A stretch of 5,466 bases of DNA from NCBI GenBank assembly GCA_030598355.1, contig JAUVQD010000105.1, forward strand, positions 1-5,466, given 5' to 3'. The stretch is from Actinomycetes bacterium. Lineage in GTDB: Bacteria > Actinomycetota > Aquicultoria > CAJVYJ01 > JAUVQD01. The translations under genes were made by a program, and so were the position numbers. Below, in pieces: positions 1 through 5,375 of the stretch (the first letter of the stretch is position 1; each line of letters opens with the position of its first letter). The notes beneath the pieces were generated by a model, which saw only the letters and a list, made by a program, of their open reading frames with translations, ran no database searches and had not been told where the DNA came from.

Positions 1-1
1 T

Positions 2-502
2 CTGGGCTTGAATCGCTCGTTTGTTCACGAAAAAGATGAAGGTTGCCTGGACGGCTTGTTATTGAGCCCGGTTGATCGCTCAATTATTTATATCGCCAAG
101 ATGTTGGGCAATTCGATTTTTATTACAGTAGTTGAGCTGGCCGCGGTGCCGATTTTCACTGTTTTCTTTATACGTTATCCGTATTATATATATTGGAGCC
201 ACATGGGTCCTTTTTTACTTGGTCTGGCTTTGGCCAGTTTCGGTATTGCCGGGGTGGGAACGTTTGTCGCCACCCTTGCGGCCAACACGAAGAGGCGCGA
301 TCTGCTTTTGCCGATTCTGGGGTTGCCGCTTTTAATGCCTGTGTTGGCTCCGGCGGTTATAATAAGCGGCGCGATGATGGGCGGCGAAGTAAGCGCAAGA
401 GCTGCAGAACTAGTCGGCAGCTCAATGCAAATTCTAATAGCCTATGATATAGTGTTTTTCGTAGTAATCGCCTTGATCTACGATTATGTTTTGGGAGAGT
501 GA
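2..502 (+). CDS. ccmB: Heme exporter protein CcmB, C-terminal part (5' end outside window)
   Basis: CcmB is the membrane subunit that pairs with the ATPase CcmA in System I cytochrome c maturation, helping release heme-loaded CcmE from CcmC at the cytoplasmic membrane. The reading frame is open from the first bases, so the gene begins upstream; about 166 residues remain of a family usually near 220. The early motif HEKDEGCLDGLLLSP followed by a conserved K (nt about 29-100) is the family's loop after its second membrane segment. Four hydrophobic segments follow at roughly nt 113-178, 206-280, 302-376 and 425-487. The third holds the proline-rich LPILGLPLLMP stretch typical of CcmB. The TTG at nt 8 is not a credible start because conserved sequence precedes it. 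The TGA stop overlaps or lies just before ccmC, indicating translational coupling. The family call is confident; the missing N-terminus cannot be judged. Confidence 0.9.
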   Translation: MGLNRSFVHEKDEGCLDGLLLSPVDRSIIYIAKMLGNSIFITVVELAAVPIFTVFFIRYPYYIYWSHMGPFLLGLALASFGIAGVGTFVATLAANTKRRDLLLPILGLPLLMPVLAPAVIISGAMMGGEVSARAAELVGSSMQILIAYDIVFFVVIALIYDYVLGE

Positions 503-507
503 GGCTC

Positions 508-1191
508 GTGTCATTTCGAATACGATTGATTTACGCAATGGCGGCGATATCAGCTGTTCTCACGATAGCTGGACTAATAGGTACTTTTTATATAACGCCG
601 CTTGAAGTTCAAAGGATCGGATTTACGCAAAAAATCTTCTATTTCCATTTGCCCATGGCCATTACGTCAGGGGTAGCATTTGGTGTAACTTTGGTCGCCT
701 CCATTGCCTACCTTGTCACTAAGAATCTAAAATGGGATGTCTGGGCTTATGTCGGAGCGCAACTCGGGCTGGTATTTGGCTTTGCTCTGATGGTTATGGG
801 TATTATCTGGCAGAGGTCAACCTGGGGTGTTTGGTGGACGTGGGATCCGCGTTTAACTAGTTACCTGGTAGTCATTTTGCTCTATGGAGCGTACTTTGTT
901 TTGAGATCTTCGGTTGAAACGCAAACAGAGAGAGCGAGGTTCTCAGCGTCTATCGGTATTCTCGGTTACGCGACCGTAGTTTTCACAATGATGTCGACGA
1001 GAATTCTGCGTTCCGTTCATCCGGTTGTTTTTTCACTAAAAGATCCAGGGGTAGAACCTAATATGGGTTACACAGTTATAGTCGCGCTGCTAGCGGGCTT
1101 TACGCTATTTGCCGCGTTGTTGATGGTTAAGACGAGTATCGAAAATGTGAGCGAAGATATCGAAATCTTAAAAAATGAGATCGGGGGTTAA
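508..1191 (+). CDS. ccmC: Heme exporter/heme-handling protein CcmC
   Basis: CcmC is the integral membrane protein that binds heme on its outer face and passes it to the heme chaperone CcmE. The family hallmark is the tryptophan-rich WGVWWTWDPRLTS at residues 106-118. Two flanking histidines that ligate heme in the family are present: His47 in FYFHLP and His171 in RSVHPV. Six hydrophobic segments are visible at about residues 10-29, 49-70, 81-101, 116-133, 146-163 and 188-207, matching known CcmC topology. Length (227 aa) is normal. Start choice: the GTG at 508 has GGGAG (493-497) ten bases upstream. The in-frame GTG at 499 would make a 4-base GTGA overlap with ccmB and a 230-aa product, but leaves that ribosome site one base away, so I prefer 508. 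It lies between ccmB and ccmD in one transcription unit. The tail after residue 210 is charged and cytoplasmic. Confidence 0.93.
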   Translation: MSFRIRLIYAMAAISAVLTIAGLIGTFYITPLEVQRIGFTQKIFYFHLPMAITSGVAFGVTLVASIAYLVTKNLKWDVWAYVGAQLGLVFGFALMVMGIIWQRSTWGVWWTWDPRLTSYLVVILLYGAYFVLRSSVETQTERARFSASIGILGYATVVFTMMSTRILRSVHPVVFSLKDPGVEPNMGYTVIVALLAGFTLFAALLMVKTSIENVSEDIEILKNEIGG

Positions 1192-1397
1192 TGAATATGG
1201 AGAACATCTCTCTTGAAACCGCCATTCCTTATGTGGCCGCCGCCTATATTGGGATTTGGGTGATTTTCTTTGGCTATCTGGTGGTTTTGGCTGGTAAGCT
1301 CGGGAATCTTAATAAACAAGTACAGGCACTAACCGACGTTGTCAAACGCAAAAGCGCCGATAAATCAGAAGAAGCCAAGACAAAAAATCGCGGTTAA
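1191..1397 (+). CDS. ccmD: Small CcmD-like cytochrome c maturation membrane protein
   Basis: This is a 68-residue protein with one membrane segment (about residues 13-35). An N-terminal YVAAAY motif (14-19) begins the segment, and a basic, probably helical cytoplasmic tail (36-68) rich in K, E and Q follows. This is the layout of CcmD, a small subunit that in studied bacteria helps release holo-CcmE from the CcmABC complex. The assignment rests on size, topology, the Y..AAY signature and position directly after ccmC. CcmD proteins are short and poorly conserved, so it is less certain than its neighbours. Its ATG overlaps the ccmC stop by one base (TAATG). A second ATG at 1197 would be better spaced (nine bases) from the G-run at 1183-1187 and give 66 residues. 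Its TAA stop shares four bases with the stop of the opposing gene. It is the last ccm gene on this side. Confidence 0.8.
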   Translation: MNMENISLETAIPYVAAAYIGIWVIFFGYLVVLAGKLGNLNKQVQALTDVVKRKSADKSEEAKTKNRG

Positions 1398-2815
1398 GGC
1401 TCTATCCCTAAGTTCTCCTTGGCCCACTCTCTCGTTAAAGCAAAGGCTTCTTTTTTCGTAGTTACTTTACCTTCAAGTCTGGCTTCAAGCAGCATATTAA
1501 GTACCTTACCCACGGTTGGGCCCGGTTTAATTTTTAGGAAAGTCATGACTTCACCTCCGTCTATCGTCGGTCGGATTCCGGCAGATTCTTCCTCGGCCTC
1601 AAGCGCCGCGACACGTGCCTCCAACTCGTCTAAAAGACGGCCGTACTTTTCACACAAATATGGGTTCTGAGTTGTACAGTCGGCCCTGACCAGCGTACTC
1701 AATTGTGCGAGACGTTCCGAGCCCACTTCTCGAACATATTTGCGTACAGCCTTGTCTGTCCAGCCTAGCCTGTAAGTATGAAAGCGCATATGGAACTCGA
1801 TCAACTCGACAACTTCCTCAATTGTCTTGGTCGGAAACTTAAGTTCTTTTAATCGGCGTTTTGCCATCCTTGATCCCACGACCTCATGGTGAAAGAAGTG
1901 GACACTATCGGCCTCAACAGTTTTTGTTCGCGGCTTACCGATATCATGAAGGAGGGCCGCTAACCTCAGCGTCGGGTTTGGAGGAACGTTCATCAGAACC
2001 TGAATCGTGTGCTTCAACACATCTTTGTGCATGTGGGAAGGGTCTCTTAGGGCGCCCATTTCTTCGACTTCAGGTAGAAAGTAGGCTGCTAGCCCGGTCG
2101 AGACCATCGCTAATATCGCCGGTCCGGGCTGGTCTGAAAGTAAAAGCTTCATCAGCTCATCGCGGATACGCTCTTTGGAAACGATCTGCAATCGATCACC
2201 TAAGGCCATAATCGCGTCAATAACCGCCTTGTCGGGCTCAAGATTGAGAGTGCCGATGAAACGCAAGGCACGGAGCATTCGCAATGGATCGTCGTCAAAA
2301 CTCTCCGCTGCGTCAATTGGTGTGGCTAAGCGGCTGGCGGCTAGATCAGAAAGACCTCCGAAAGGATCGATAAATATGCCTTCGGGGAGCTTAATCGCCA
2401 TCGCGTTAATTGTGAAATCACGACGTGACAGGTCTGTCTCTATTTTCGAAGTAAAAGTAACATCAGGGTGACGGCTGTCTTTTATGTACTTCTCTTCGCG
2501 AAAAGTCGTAACCTCCAAAGTACTGCCGGCCTTAGAGAATCCAATGGTGCCAAAGGCGATTCCCACCTGCCAAACATTATCAGCGAAGCCCCTTATGACA
2601 GAAAGAGTCTCCTCGGGCGTGGCGCTGGTGGCAAAATCAAAATCATCGTGTAATCGGCCCAGGAGAGAATCTCTTACACTTCCACCCACTAAATACAATT
2701 CAAAACCGGCTTGCGAAAACAGGACTGCCAGATTTTTAATAATCGGATGGTTAATCAATTTTTCGGTGCTATTTTGAATCTGCCCGTCACTCTTATTTTG
2801 TTTATGATTTTTCAC
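1394..2815 (-). CDS. pcnA: CCA tRNA nucleotidyltransferase / poly(A) polymerase family protein, with HD domain
   Basis: This class II nucleotidyltransferase adds CCA to tRNA 3' ends or adds poly(A) to RNA in the cytoplasm. Visible in order are GGSVRD (44-49); metal-binding Asp58 and Asp60 in DDFDFAT; RRDFTINAM (131-139); the nucleotide-selection motif DDPLRMLRALRF (175-186); and an HD phosphohydrolase-type domain with HDIGKP (290-295), HH (309-310) and FHMRFH (341-346). The C-terminal part, including VRADCTTQN (377-385), resembles actinobacterial PcnA as I recall it. The length (473 aa) fits that group. Sequence alone does not separate CCA-adding from poly(A) activity; in an actinobacterium a single enzyme of this type usually serves as the CCA enzyme. 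The start is a GTG without a clear Shine-Dalgarno sequence, and conservation begins only near residue 27, so the first 20-odd residues are uncertain. It is transcribed alone, convergent with ccmD and divergent from pabB. Confidence 0.93.
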   Translation of the reverse strand: MKNHKQNKSDGQIQNSTEKLINHPIIKNLAVLFSQAGFELYLVGGSVRDSLLGRLHDDFDFATSATPEETLSVIRGFADNVWQVGIAFGTIGFSKAGSTLEVTTFREEKYIKDSRHPDVTFTSKIETDLSRRDFTINAMAIKLPEGIFIDPFGGLSDLAASRLATPIDAAESFDDDPLRMLRALRFIGTLNLEPDKAVIDAIMALGDRLQIVSKERIRDELMKLLLSDQPGPAILAMVSTGLAAYFLPEVEEMGALRDPSHMHKDVLKHTIQVLMNVPPNPTLRLAALLHDIGKPRTKTVEADSVHFFHHEVVGSRMAKRRLKELKFPTKTIEEVVELIEFHMRFHTYRLGWTDKAVRKYVREVGSERLAQLSTLVRADCTTQNPYLCEKYGRLLDELEARVAALEAEEESAGIRPTIDGGEVMTFLKIKPGPTVGKVLNMLLEARLEGKVTTKKEAFALTREWAKENLGIEP

Positions 2816-2822
2816 AAGCTAG

Positions 2823-2833
2823 ATTCTATCTTA
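2823..2833 (-). promoter_or_regulatory. Candidate -10 element(s) for pcnA, possibly leaderless
   Basis: Read on the minus strand, TAAGAT (2833-2828) and overlapping TAGAAT (2828-2823) each match the TATAAT consensus at most positions. Initiation about seven bases downstream would fall at roughly 2821 or 2816, next to the GTG at 2815. No well-placed -35 is seen: a TTGTCA exists at 2863-2858, but it is 24 bases from TAAGAT, too far for a standard spacer. The lack of a Shine-Dalgarno sequence agrees with a leaderless or near-leaderless message. Confidence 0.3.
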
Positions 2834-2858
2834 TCCCCGCCCACGGGGCGAGAACACT

Positions 2859-2871
2859 GACAAGAATTGTC
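2859..2871. promoter_or_regulatory. Perfect 13-bp dyad, candidate operator between pcnA and pabB
   Basis: GACAA-GAA-TTGTC is a perfect inverted repeat with 5-bp arms and a 3-bp centre. Its right arm forms most of the -35 hexamer (TTGTCT, 2867-2872) of the predicted rightward promoter, while its left arm read on the minus strand gives TTGTCA. This is where a dimeric repressor would block the pabB promoter. I do not recognise the motif as the site of a named regulator. Arms this short can occur by chance. Confidence 0.35.
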
Positions 2872-2895
2872 TGGTATCCACAAGGTTTTTATGAT
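2867..2895 (+). promoter_or_regulatory. Predicted sigma-70-type promoter for pabB-pabC-folE
   Basis: A -35 hexamer TTGTCT (2867-2872, 4 of 6 consensus) and a -10 hexamer TATGAT (2890-2895, 5 of 6) are separated by exactly 17 bp. The expected transcription start is near 2902, giving a leader of about 155 nt before pabB. This is the best promoter-like pair I found in the intergenic region on this strand. It would drive the folate operon. Confidence 0.5.
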
Positions 2896-2904
2896 ATTTC
2901 TATA

Positions 2905-2960
2905 TTAAGGCAGAGTAGAGATTACGCGTTAAGTGTCTAAGGATGGGACGTTGCCTTAGA
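2905..2960 (+). promoter_or_regulatory. Leader segment with two mutually exclusive stems
   Basis: In the predicted pabB leader, TAAGGCA (2906-2912) can pair perfectly with TGCCTTA (2952-2958). Alternatively TCTAAGG (2936-2942) can pair perfectly with CCTTAGA (2954-2960) around an 11-base loop. The two 7-bp stems compete for the same 3' segment, the basic design of an attenuator or switch. No known riboswitch class is recognised, and no U-rich intrinsic terminator follows either stem, so any effect would more likely be on translation. Seen directly: the complementarity. Inferred: any function. Confidence 0.3.
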
Positions 2961-3056
2961 ACGAAGGAACGACTTGCTTTCTTATATTTGAGCCGCGGTG
3001 TGATCTCGCGTCCGTTCGCATTGGTCTCTGCCCCCCAATTAGAGGGCATATATTAA
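2943..3056 (+). other. Possible upstream ORF of 37 codons ending one base before pabB
   Basis: An open frame runs from the ATG at 2943 to a TAA at 3054-3056, one base before the pabB ATG (TAAGATG). The peptide would begin MGRCLRTKERLAFLYLSRG and is basic, with no Trp codons. The upstream AAGG (2939-2942) touches the ATG, too close for a normal ribosome binding site, and no other start lies in the frame before the preceding TAG at 2916. It could couple translation into pabB or be chance; I recognise no family. Confidence 0.2.
3029..3048 (+). promoter_or_regulatory. pabB ribosome binding site within a small hairpin
   Basis: The best Shine-Dalgarno candidate for pabB is AGAGGG (3041-3046), 11 bases before the ATG, which is long but usable. 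Its GGG lies in a predicted 5-bp stem, TGCCC (3029-3033) with GGGCA (3044-3048), around a 10-base loop. This could partly hide the site until it is opened, for example by ribosomes on the upstream open frame. Confidence 0.35.
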
Positions 3057-3057
3057 G

Positions 3058-4521
3058 ATGACTTTTGCGCCGGATACAAGTGAAACCGCTAAGCGTGTCA
3101 AGAGTCGGCGTTTGATTCCAGTGTCGGCGCCGATCAATTGGCAATCGCCGTTCGATGCCTATCAGAAGGTTTATAAACCCAACTCGTTTCTTCTGGAGAG
3201 CGTCAATGGCCCACCGCGTGTTGCTCGTTATTCGATTATCGGGCTCGAGCCGCACACCATCTTCAGGGCCAAAAGTGGCAGAATTCAAGTCATCGATATT
3301 GCCGGGGAAAGACTGGCCGGTGGTGACCCCTTTGATGCTCTGCGTCAAGTTCTGAATCAATTCAAGGTAGCTAAGAGACCGGGGTTCTGCGGCGCGGCAG
3401 CTGGCTATCTTAGCTATGATATGAATCAGTATGTTGAAAACCTGCCAAATCTGGCTTTAGACGATCTTAACCTGCCTGACAGTATCTTTTTCTTCTGCAG
3501 TATTTTTCTTGTCTTCGATCATGTCGAGGAAAAGGCCCAAGCCATGGTTATGGCTGACGAAGATGGCGCCTGGGGGATTCCGTATAGAGTAGCCAAGGAA
3601 CGTCTTTCGGGCATTATAGAAGAGCTTAACAAACCGCTGCAGCCGTTAAGAGCAGGCTCTGGAGGCGGGCAAACTAATTGGACCTCGAATTTTAACAAAG
3701 AACAATTTATGAAAGTTGTCGGCGAGGCTAAAGAATACATAAAGGCCGGTGATATATATCAAGTGAACTTATCTCAAAGACTTGCTACACCGGTGCGTTC
3801 GTCGCCGTTGGCCATTTATTCAATATTGCGCGAGCTGAATCCTTCACCGTTTGCCGGTTTTTTTGATTTTGGTGATTGGCATCTCGTTAGCTGCTCGCCT
3901 GAGCGCCTCGTGAAAGCGACGCAAGGAGAGGTAGAAACTAGGCCAATCGCGGGAACAATCAGACGGGGGCGAGATGAGGTCGAAGATAGTCGATTGAAGC
4001 ACCAACTGACTGCTGATACAAAAGAGCGAGCTGAACACATTATGCTGGTTGACTTGGAGCGAAACGATCTCGGCCGCGTTTGCGAATATGGTTCGGTCAA
4101 AGTAGATGAATTGCTAACTACAGAGAGTTATTCCCATGTCTCGCATATTGTTTCCAATGTCTCCGGTAAACTCCGTTCCGAGTGCAATAATTTTGATCTT
4201 ATGCGTGCGTGTTTCCCCGGCGGCACAATAACTGGTTGCCCTAAAGTGCGCGCTATGGAGATCATTGAGGAGCTTGAGCCGGTTAAACGTGGTCCATACA
4301 CTGGTTCGATGGGCTATCTAGGGTTTAACGGTGACATAGATCTCAATATTATCATTCGCACCTTGGTCATTAAGGATGGGGCGGCATATGTTCAGGCTGG
4401 TGCCGGCATTGTCGCTGACTCTGACCCGGAAAGAGAGTTTTATGAGAGCCTGTATAAAGCGGAAGCTCTAATTCAAGCGACGACTTTAGCGGAGGAGAGA
4501 CACGGTTGTTTGCCTACATAA
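3058..4521 (+). CDS. pabB: Aminodeoxychorismate synthase component I (PabB; TrpE/PabB family)
   Basis: Together with a glutaminase subunit, PabB converts chorismate and ammonia to 4-amino-4-deoxychorismate for folate. The N-terminal domain holds FLLES (44-48), the region that binds tryptophan in TrpE and in E. coli PabB. The catalytic half shows GDIYQVNLSQR (231-241), SPERL (280-284), PIAGT (296-300), HIMLVDLERNDLGR (327-340), SHIVSNVSG (362-370), FPGGTITGCPK (386-396) and GIVADS (450-455). FPGG.ITG.PK, GSMGY and IVADS favour PabB over TrpE, which typically has FPAGT.SGAPK. The adjoining pabC and folE agree. Ala298 stands where E. coli PabB has its active-site lysine (PIKGT), as in TrpE, so anthranilate synthase component I remains the alternative. 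The length (487 aa) is normal. No amidotransferase gene or fused domain is present here. The last codons overlap pabC by 16 bases. Confidence 0.85.
   Translation: MTFAPDTSETAKRVKSRRLIPVSAPINWQSPFDAYQKVYKPNSFLLESVNGPPRVARYSIIGLEPHTIFRAKSGRIQVIDIAGERLAGGDPFDALRQVLNQFKVAKRPGFCGAAAGYLSYDMNQYVENLPNLALDDLNLPDSIFFFCSIFLVFDHVEEKAQAMVMADEDGAWGIPYRVAKERLSGIIEELNKPLQPLRAGSGGGQTNWTSNFNKEQFMKVVGEAKEYIKAGDIYQVNLSQRLATPVRSSPLAIYSILRELNPSPFAGFFDFGDWHLVSCSPERLVKATQGEVETRPIAGTIRRGRDEVEDSRLKHQLTADTKERAEHIMLVDLERNDLGRVCEYGSVKVDELLTTESYSHVSHIVSNVSGKLRSECNNFDLMRACFPGGTITGCPKVRAMEIIEELEPVKRGPYTGSMGYLGFNGDIDLNIIIRTLVIKDGAAYVQAGAGIVADSDPEREFYESLYKAEALIQATTLAEERHGCLPT
4491..4498 (+). promoter_or_regulatory. Strong ribosome binding site fixing the pabC TTG start
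   Basis: GGAGGAGA lies inside the last codons of pabB, seven bases before the TTG at 4506. It is the strongest Shine-Dalgarno match noticed in the window. It supports the rare TTG start because the conserved protein N-terminus begins immediately after it and no ATG or GTG in frame is as well placed. Confidence 0.75.
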
Positions 4522-5375
4522 ATGGTCGCATCCTTCCAGAGGATCAAGCCTTTGTTTCAATAAATGATAGAGGGTGGCTTTATGGTGACGCTGTCTTTGA
4601 AACCTTGCGGACTTATGGCGGGAGGGCCTTTAAGCTCCAGGAACACCTAGATAGGCTTGAGAGATCCGCGGGCTTGTCGGCCATAGAGATTCCACTAGCT
4701 AGAGCCGACTTGATTAACGAGATCGACCGGCTCTTAGAGACGGAATCGCCGACCAAAGACATAATGATTCGAGTAGTGGTTAGCCGGGGCGTCGGCGGAG
4801 CCGGTATTTTCCCGACTGAAGCGCCCGATCCAACCCTTGTCTTTCAATTGCGGCCCCTTCCATTCTACGCTCCGGAAGTGTTTACTAAAGGCTGGTCGTT
4901 GATAGTTGCGGAGACCAGGCGGAATGATCCTAATGCTATCAATCCGTTGATCAAGTCGGGTAATTTTCTCAACAATATTATGGCGAAACGGGAGGCAGTT
5001 GAGGCCGGAGCGAATGAGGCTTTGATGTTAAACAGAGAGGGATTGGTGGCGGAAAGTACGGTAAGCAACTTTTTTCTTGTTAAAAACGGAAACCCGGTTA
5101 CGCCTCCGATTTCAGATGGCATACTGCCGGGAATAACCAGAGAGACAGTAATTAAGTTGGGGAATAAGGTCGGACTCAATGTCCAGGAAAAATCAATTGA
5201 CCCGGAGGCGCTTTTCGACTGTGATGAGGCTTTTTTAACGTTAACTTCAGCGGGGATAATCCCGATAACAAAAATAAACAAGCAATCGCTGGGTACTGAA
5301 ATCGGGCCAGTCACACTAAGACTGCGCCAAGCGTATATTGAACATGTGGAAGATTTTGTAAGGGGTGAGGAATGA
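4506..5375 (+). CDS. pabC: Aminodeoxychorismate lyase (PabC), PLP fold-type IV
   Basis: PabC removes pyruvate from 4-amino-4-deoxychorismate to yield p-aminobenzoate, using pyridoxal phosphate in the cytoplasm. Class IV aminotransferase features appear in order: N-terminal YINGRILPEDQAFVSINDRG (4-23) leading into LYGDAVFETLR (25-35); HLDRLERSA (47-55) with Arg50 in a cofactor-phosphate position; the Schiff-base lysine Lys150 in IKSGNFLNN; Glu183 in VAESTVSNFF, which contacts the pyridine nitrogen in the fold; and LPGITRETV (207-215) and LTSAGIIPI (246-254) around the phosphate. The length (289 aa) is typical. The fold is shared with branched-chain aminotransferase (IlvE) and D-amino-acid transaminase, which sequence alone cannot fully exclude. 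The position between pabB and folE makes the lyase role most likely. It starts at TTG, overlaps pabB by 16 bases, and is followed by folE with no gap. Confidence 0.87.
   Translation: MFAYINGRILPEDQAFVSINDRGWLYGDAVFETLRTYGGRAFKLQEHLDRLERSAGLSAIEIPLARADLINEIDRLLETESPTKDIMIRVVVSRGVGGAGIFPTEAPDPTLVFQLRPLPFYAPEVFTKGWSLIVAETRRNDPNAINPLIKSGNFLNNIMAKREAVEAGANEALMLNREGLVAESTVSNFFLVKNGNPVTPPISDGILPGITRETVIKLGNKVGLNVQEKSIDPEALFDCDEAFLTLTSAGIIPITKINKQSLGTEIGPVTLRLRQAYIEHVEDFVRGEE
5359..5368 (+). promoter_or_regulatory. Ribosome binding site for folE
   Basis: TAAGGGGTGA resembles the full anti-Shine-Dalgarno complement TAAGGAGGTGA with one base missing. It ends seven bases before the GTG at 5376. The nearby ATG at 5372 meets a stop after three codons, so GTG is the folE start. 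Confidence 0.6.

Noticed and set aside
1438..1456. Possible intrinsic terminator for the ccm operon (AAGC/GCTT stem then six T)
   Set aside because: The stem is only 4 bp with a 4-base loop, and the T-run is explained by Lys codons (AAA) of pcnA on the other strand; too weak to call.
2835..2848. CCCCG-CCCA-CGGGG hairpin upstream of pcnA
   Set aside because: The 5-bp stem has no T-tract in either direction and would lie within or upstream of the likely pcnA promoter; not convincing as a terminator or leader element.
2940..2953. T-box-like sequence (AGGATGGGACGTTG, partly matching AGGGTGGNACCGCG)
   Set aside because: The key ACC is ACG, there is no inner antiterminator helix, only about 40 nt of leader precede it (too short for a usual specifier stem), no Trp codon lies in that stretch, and no terminator follows.
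2956..3360. 134-codon minus-strand open frame overlapping the pabB start and leader
   Set aside because: It lies mostly antisense to conserved pabB coding sequence, and the product has no recognisable domain; it is a shadow frame.
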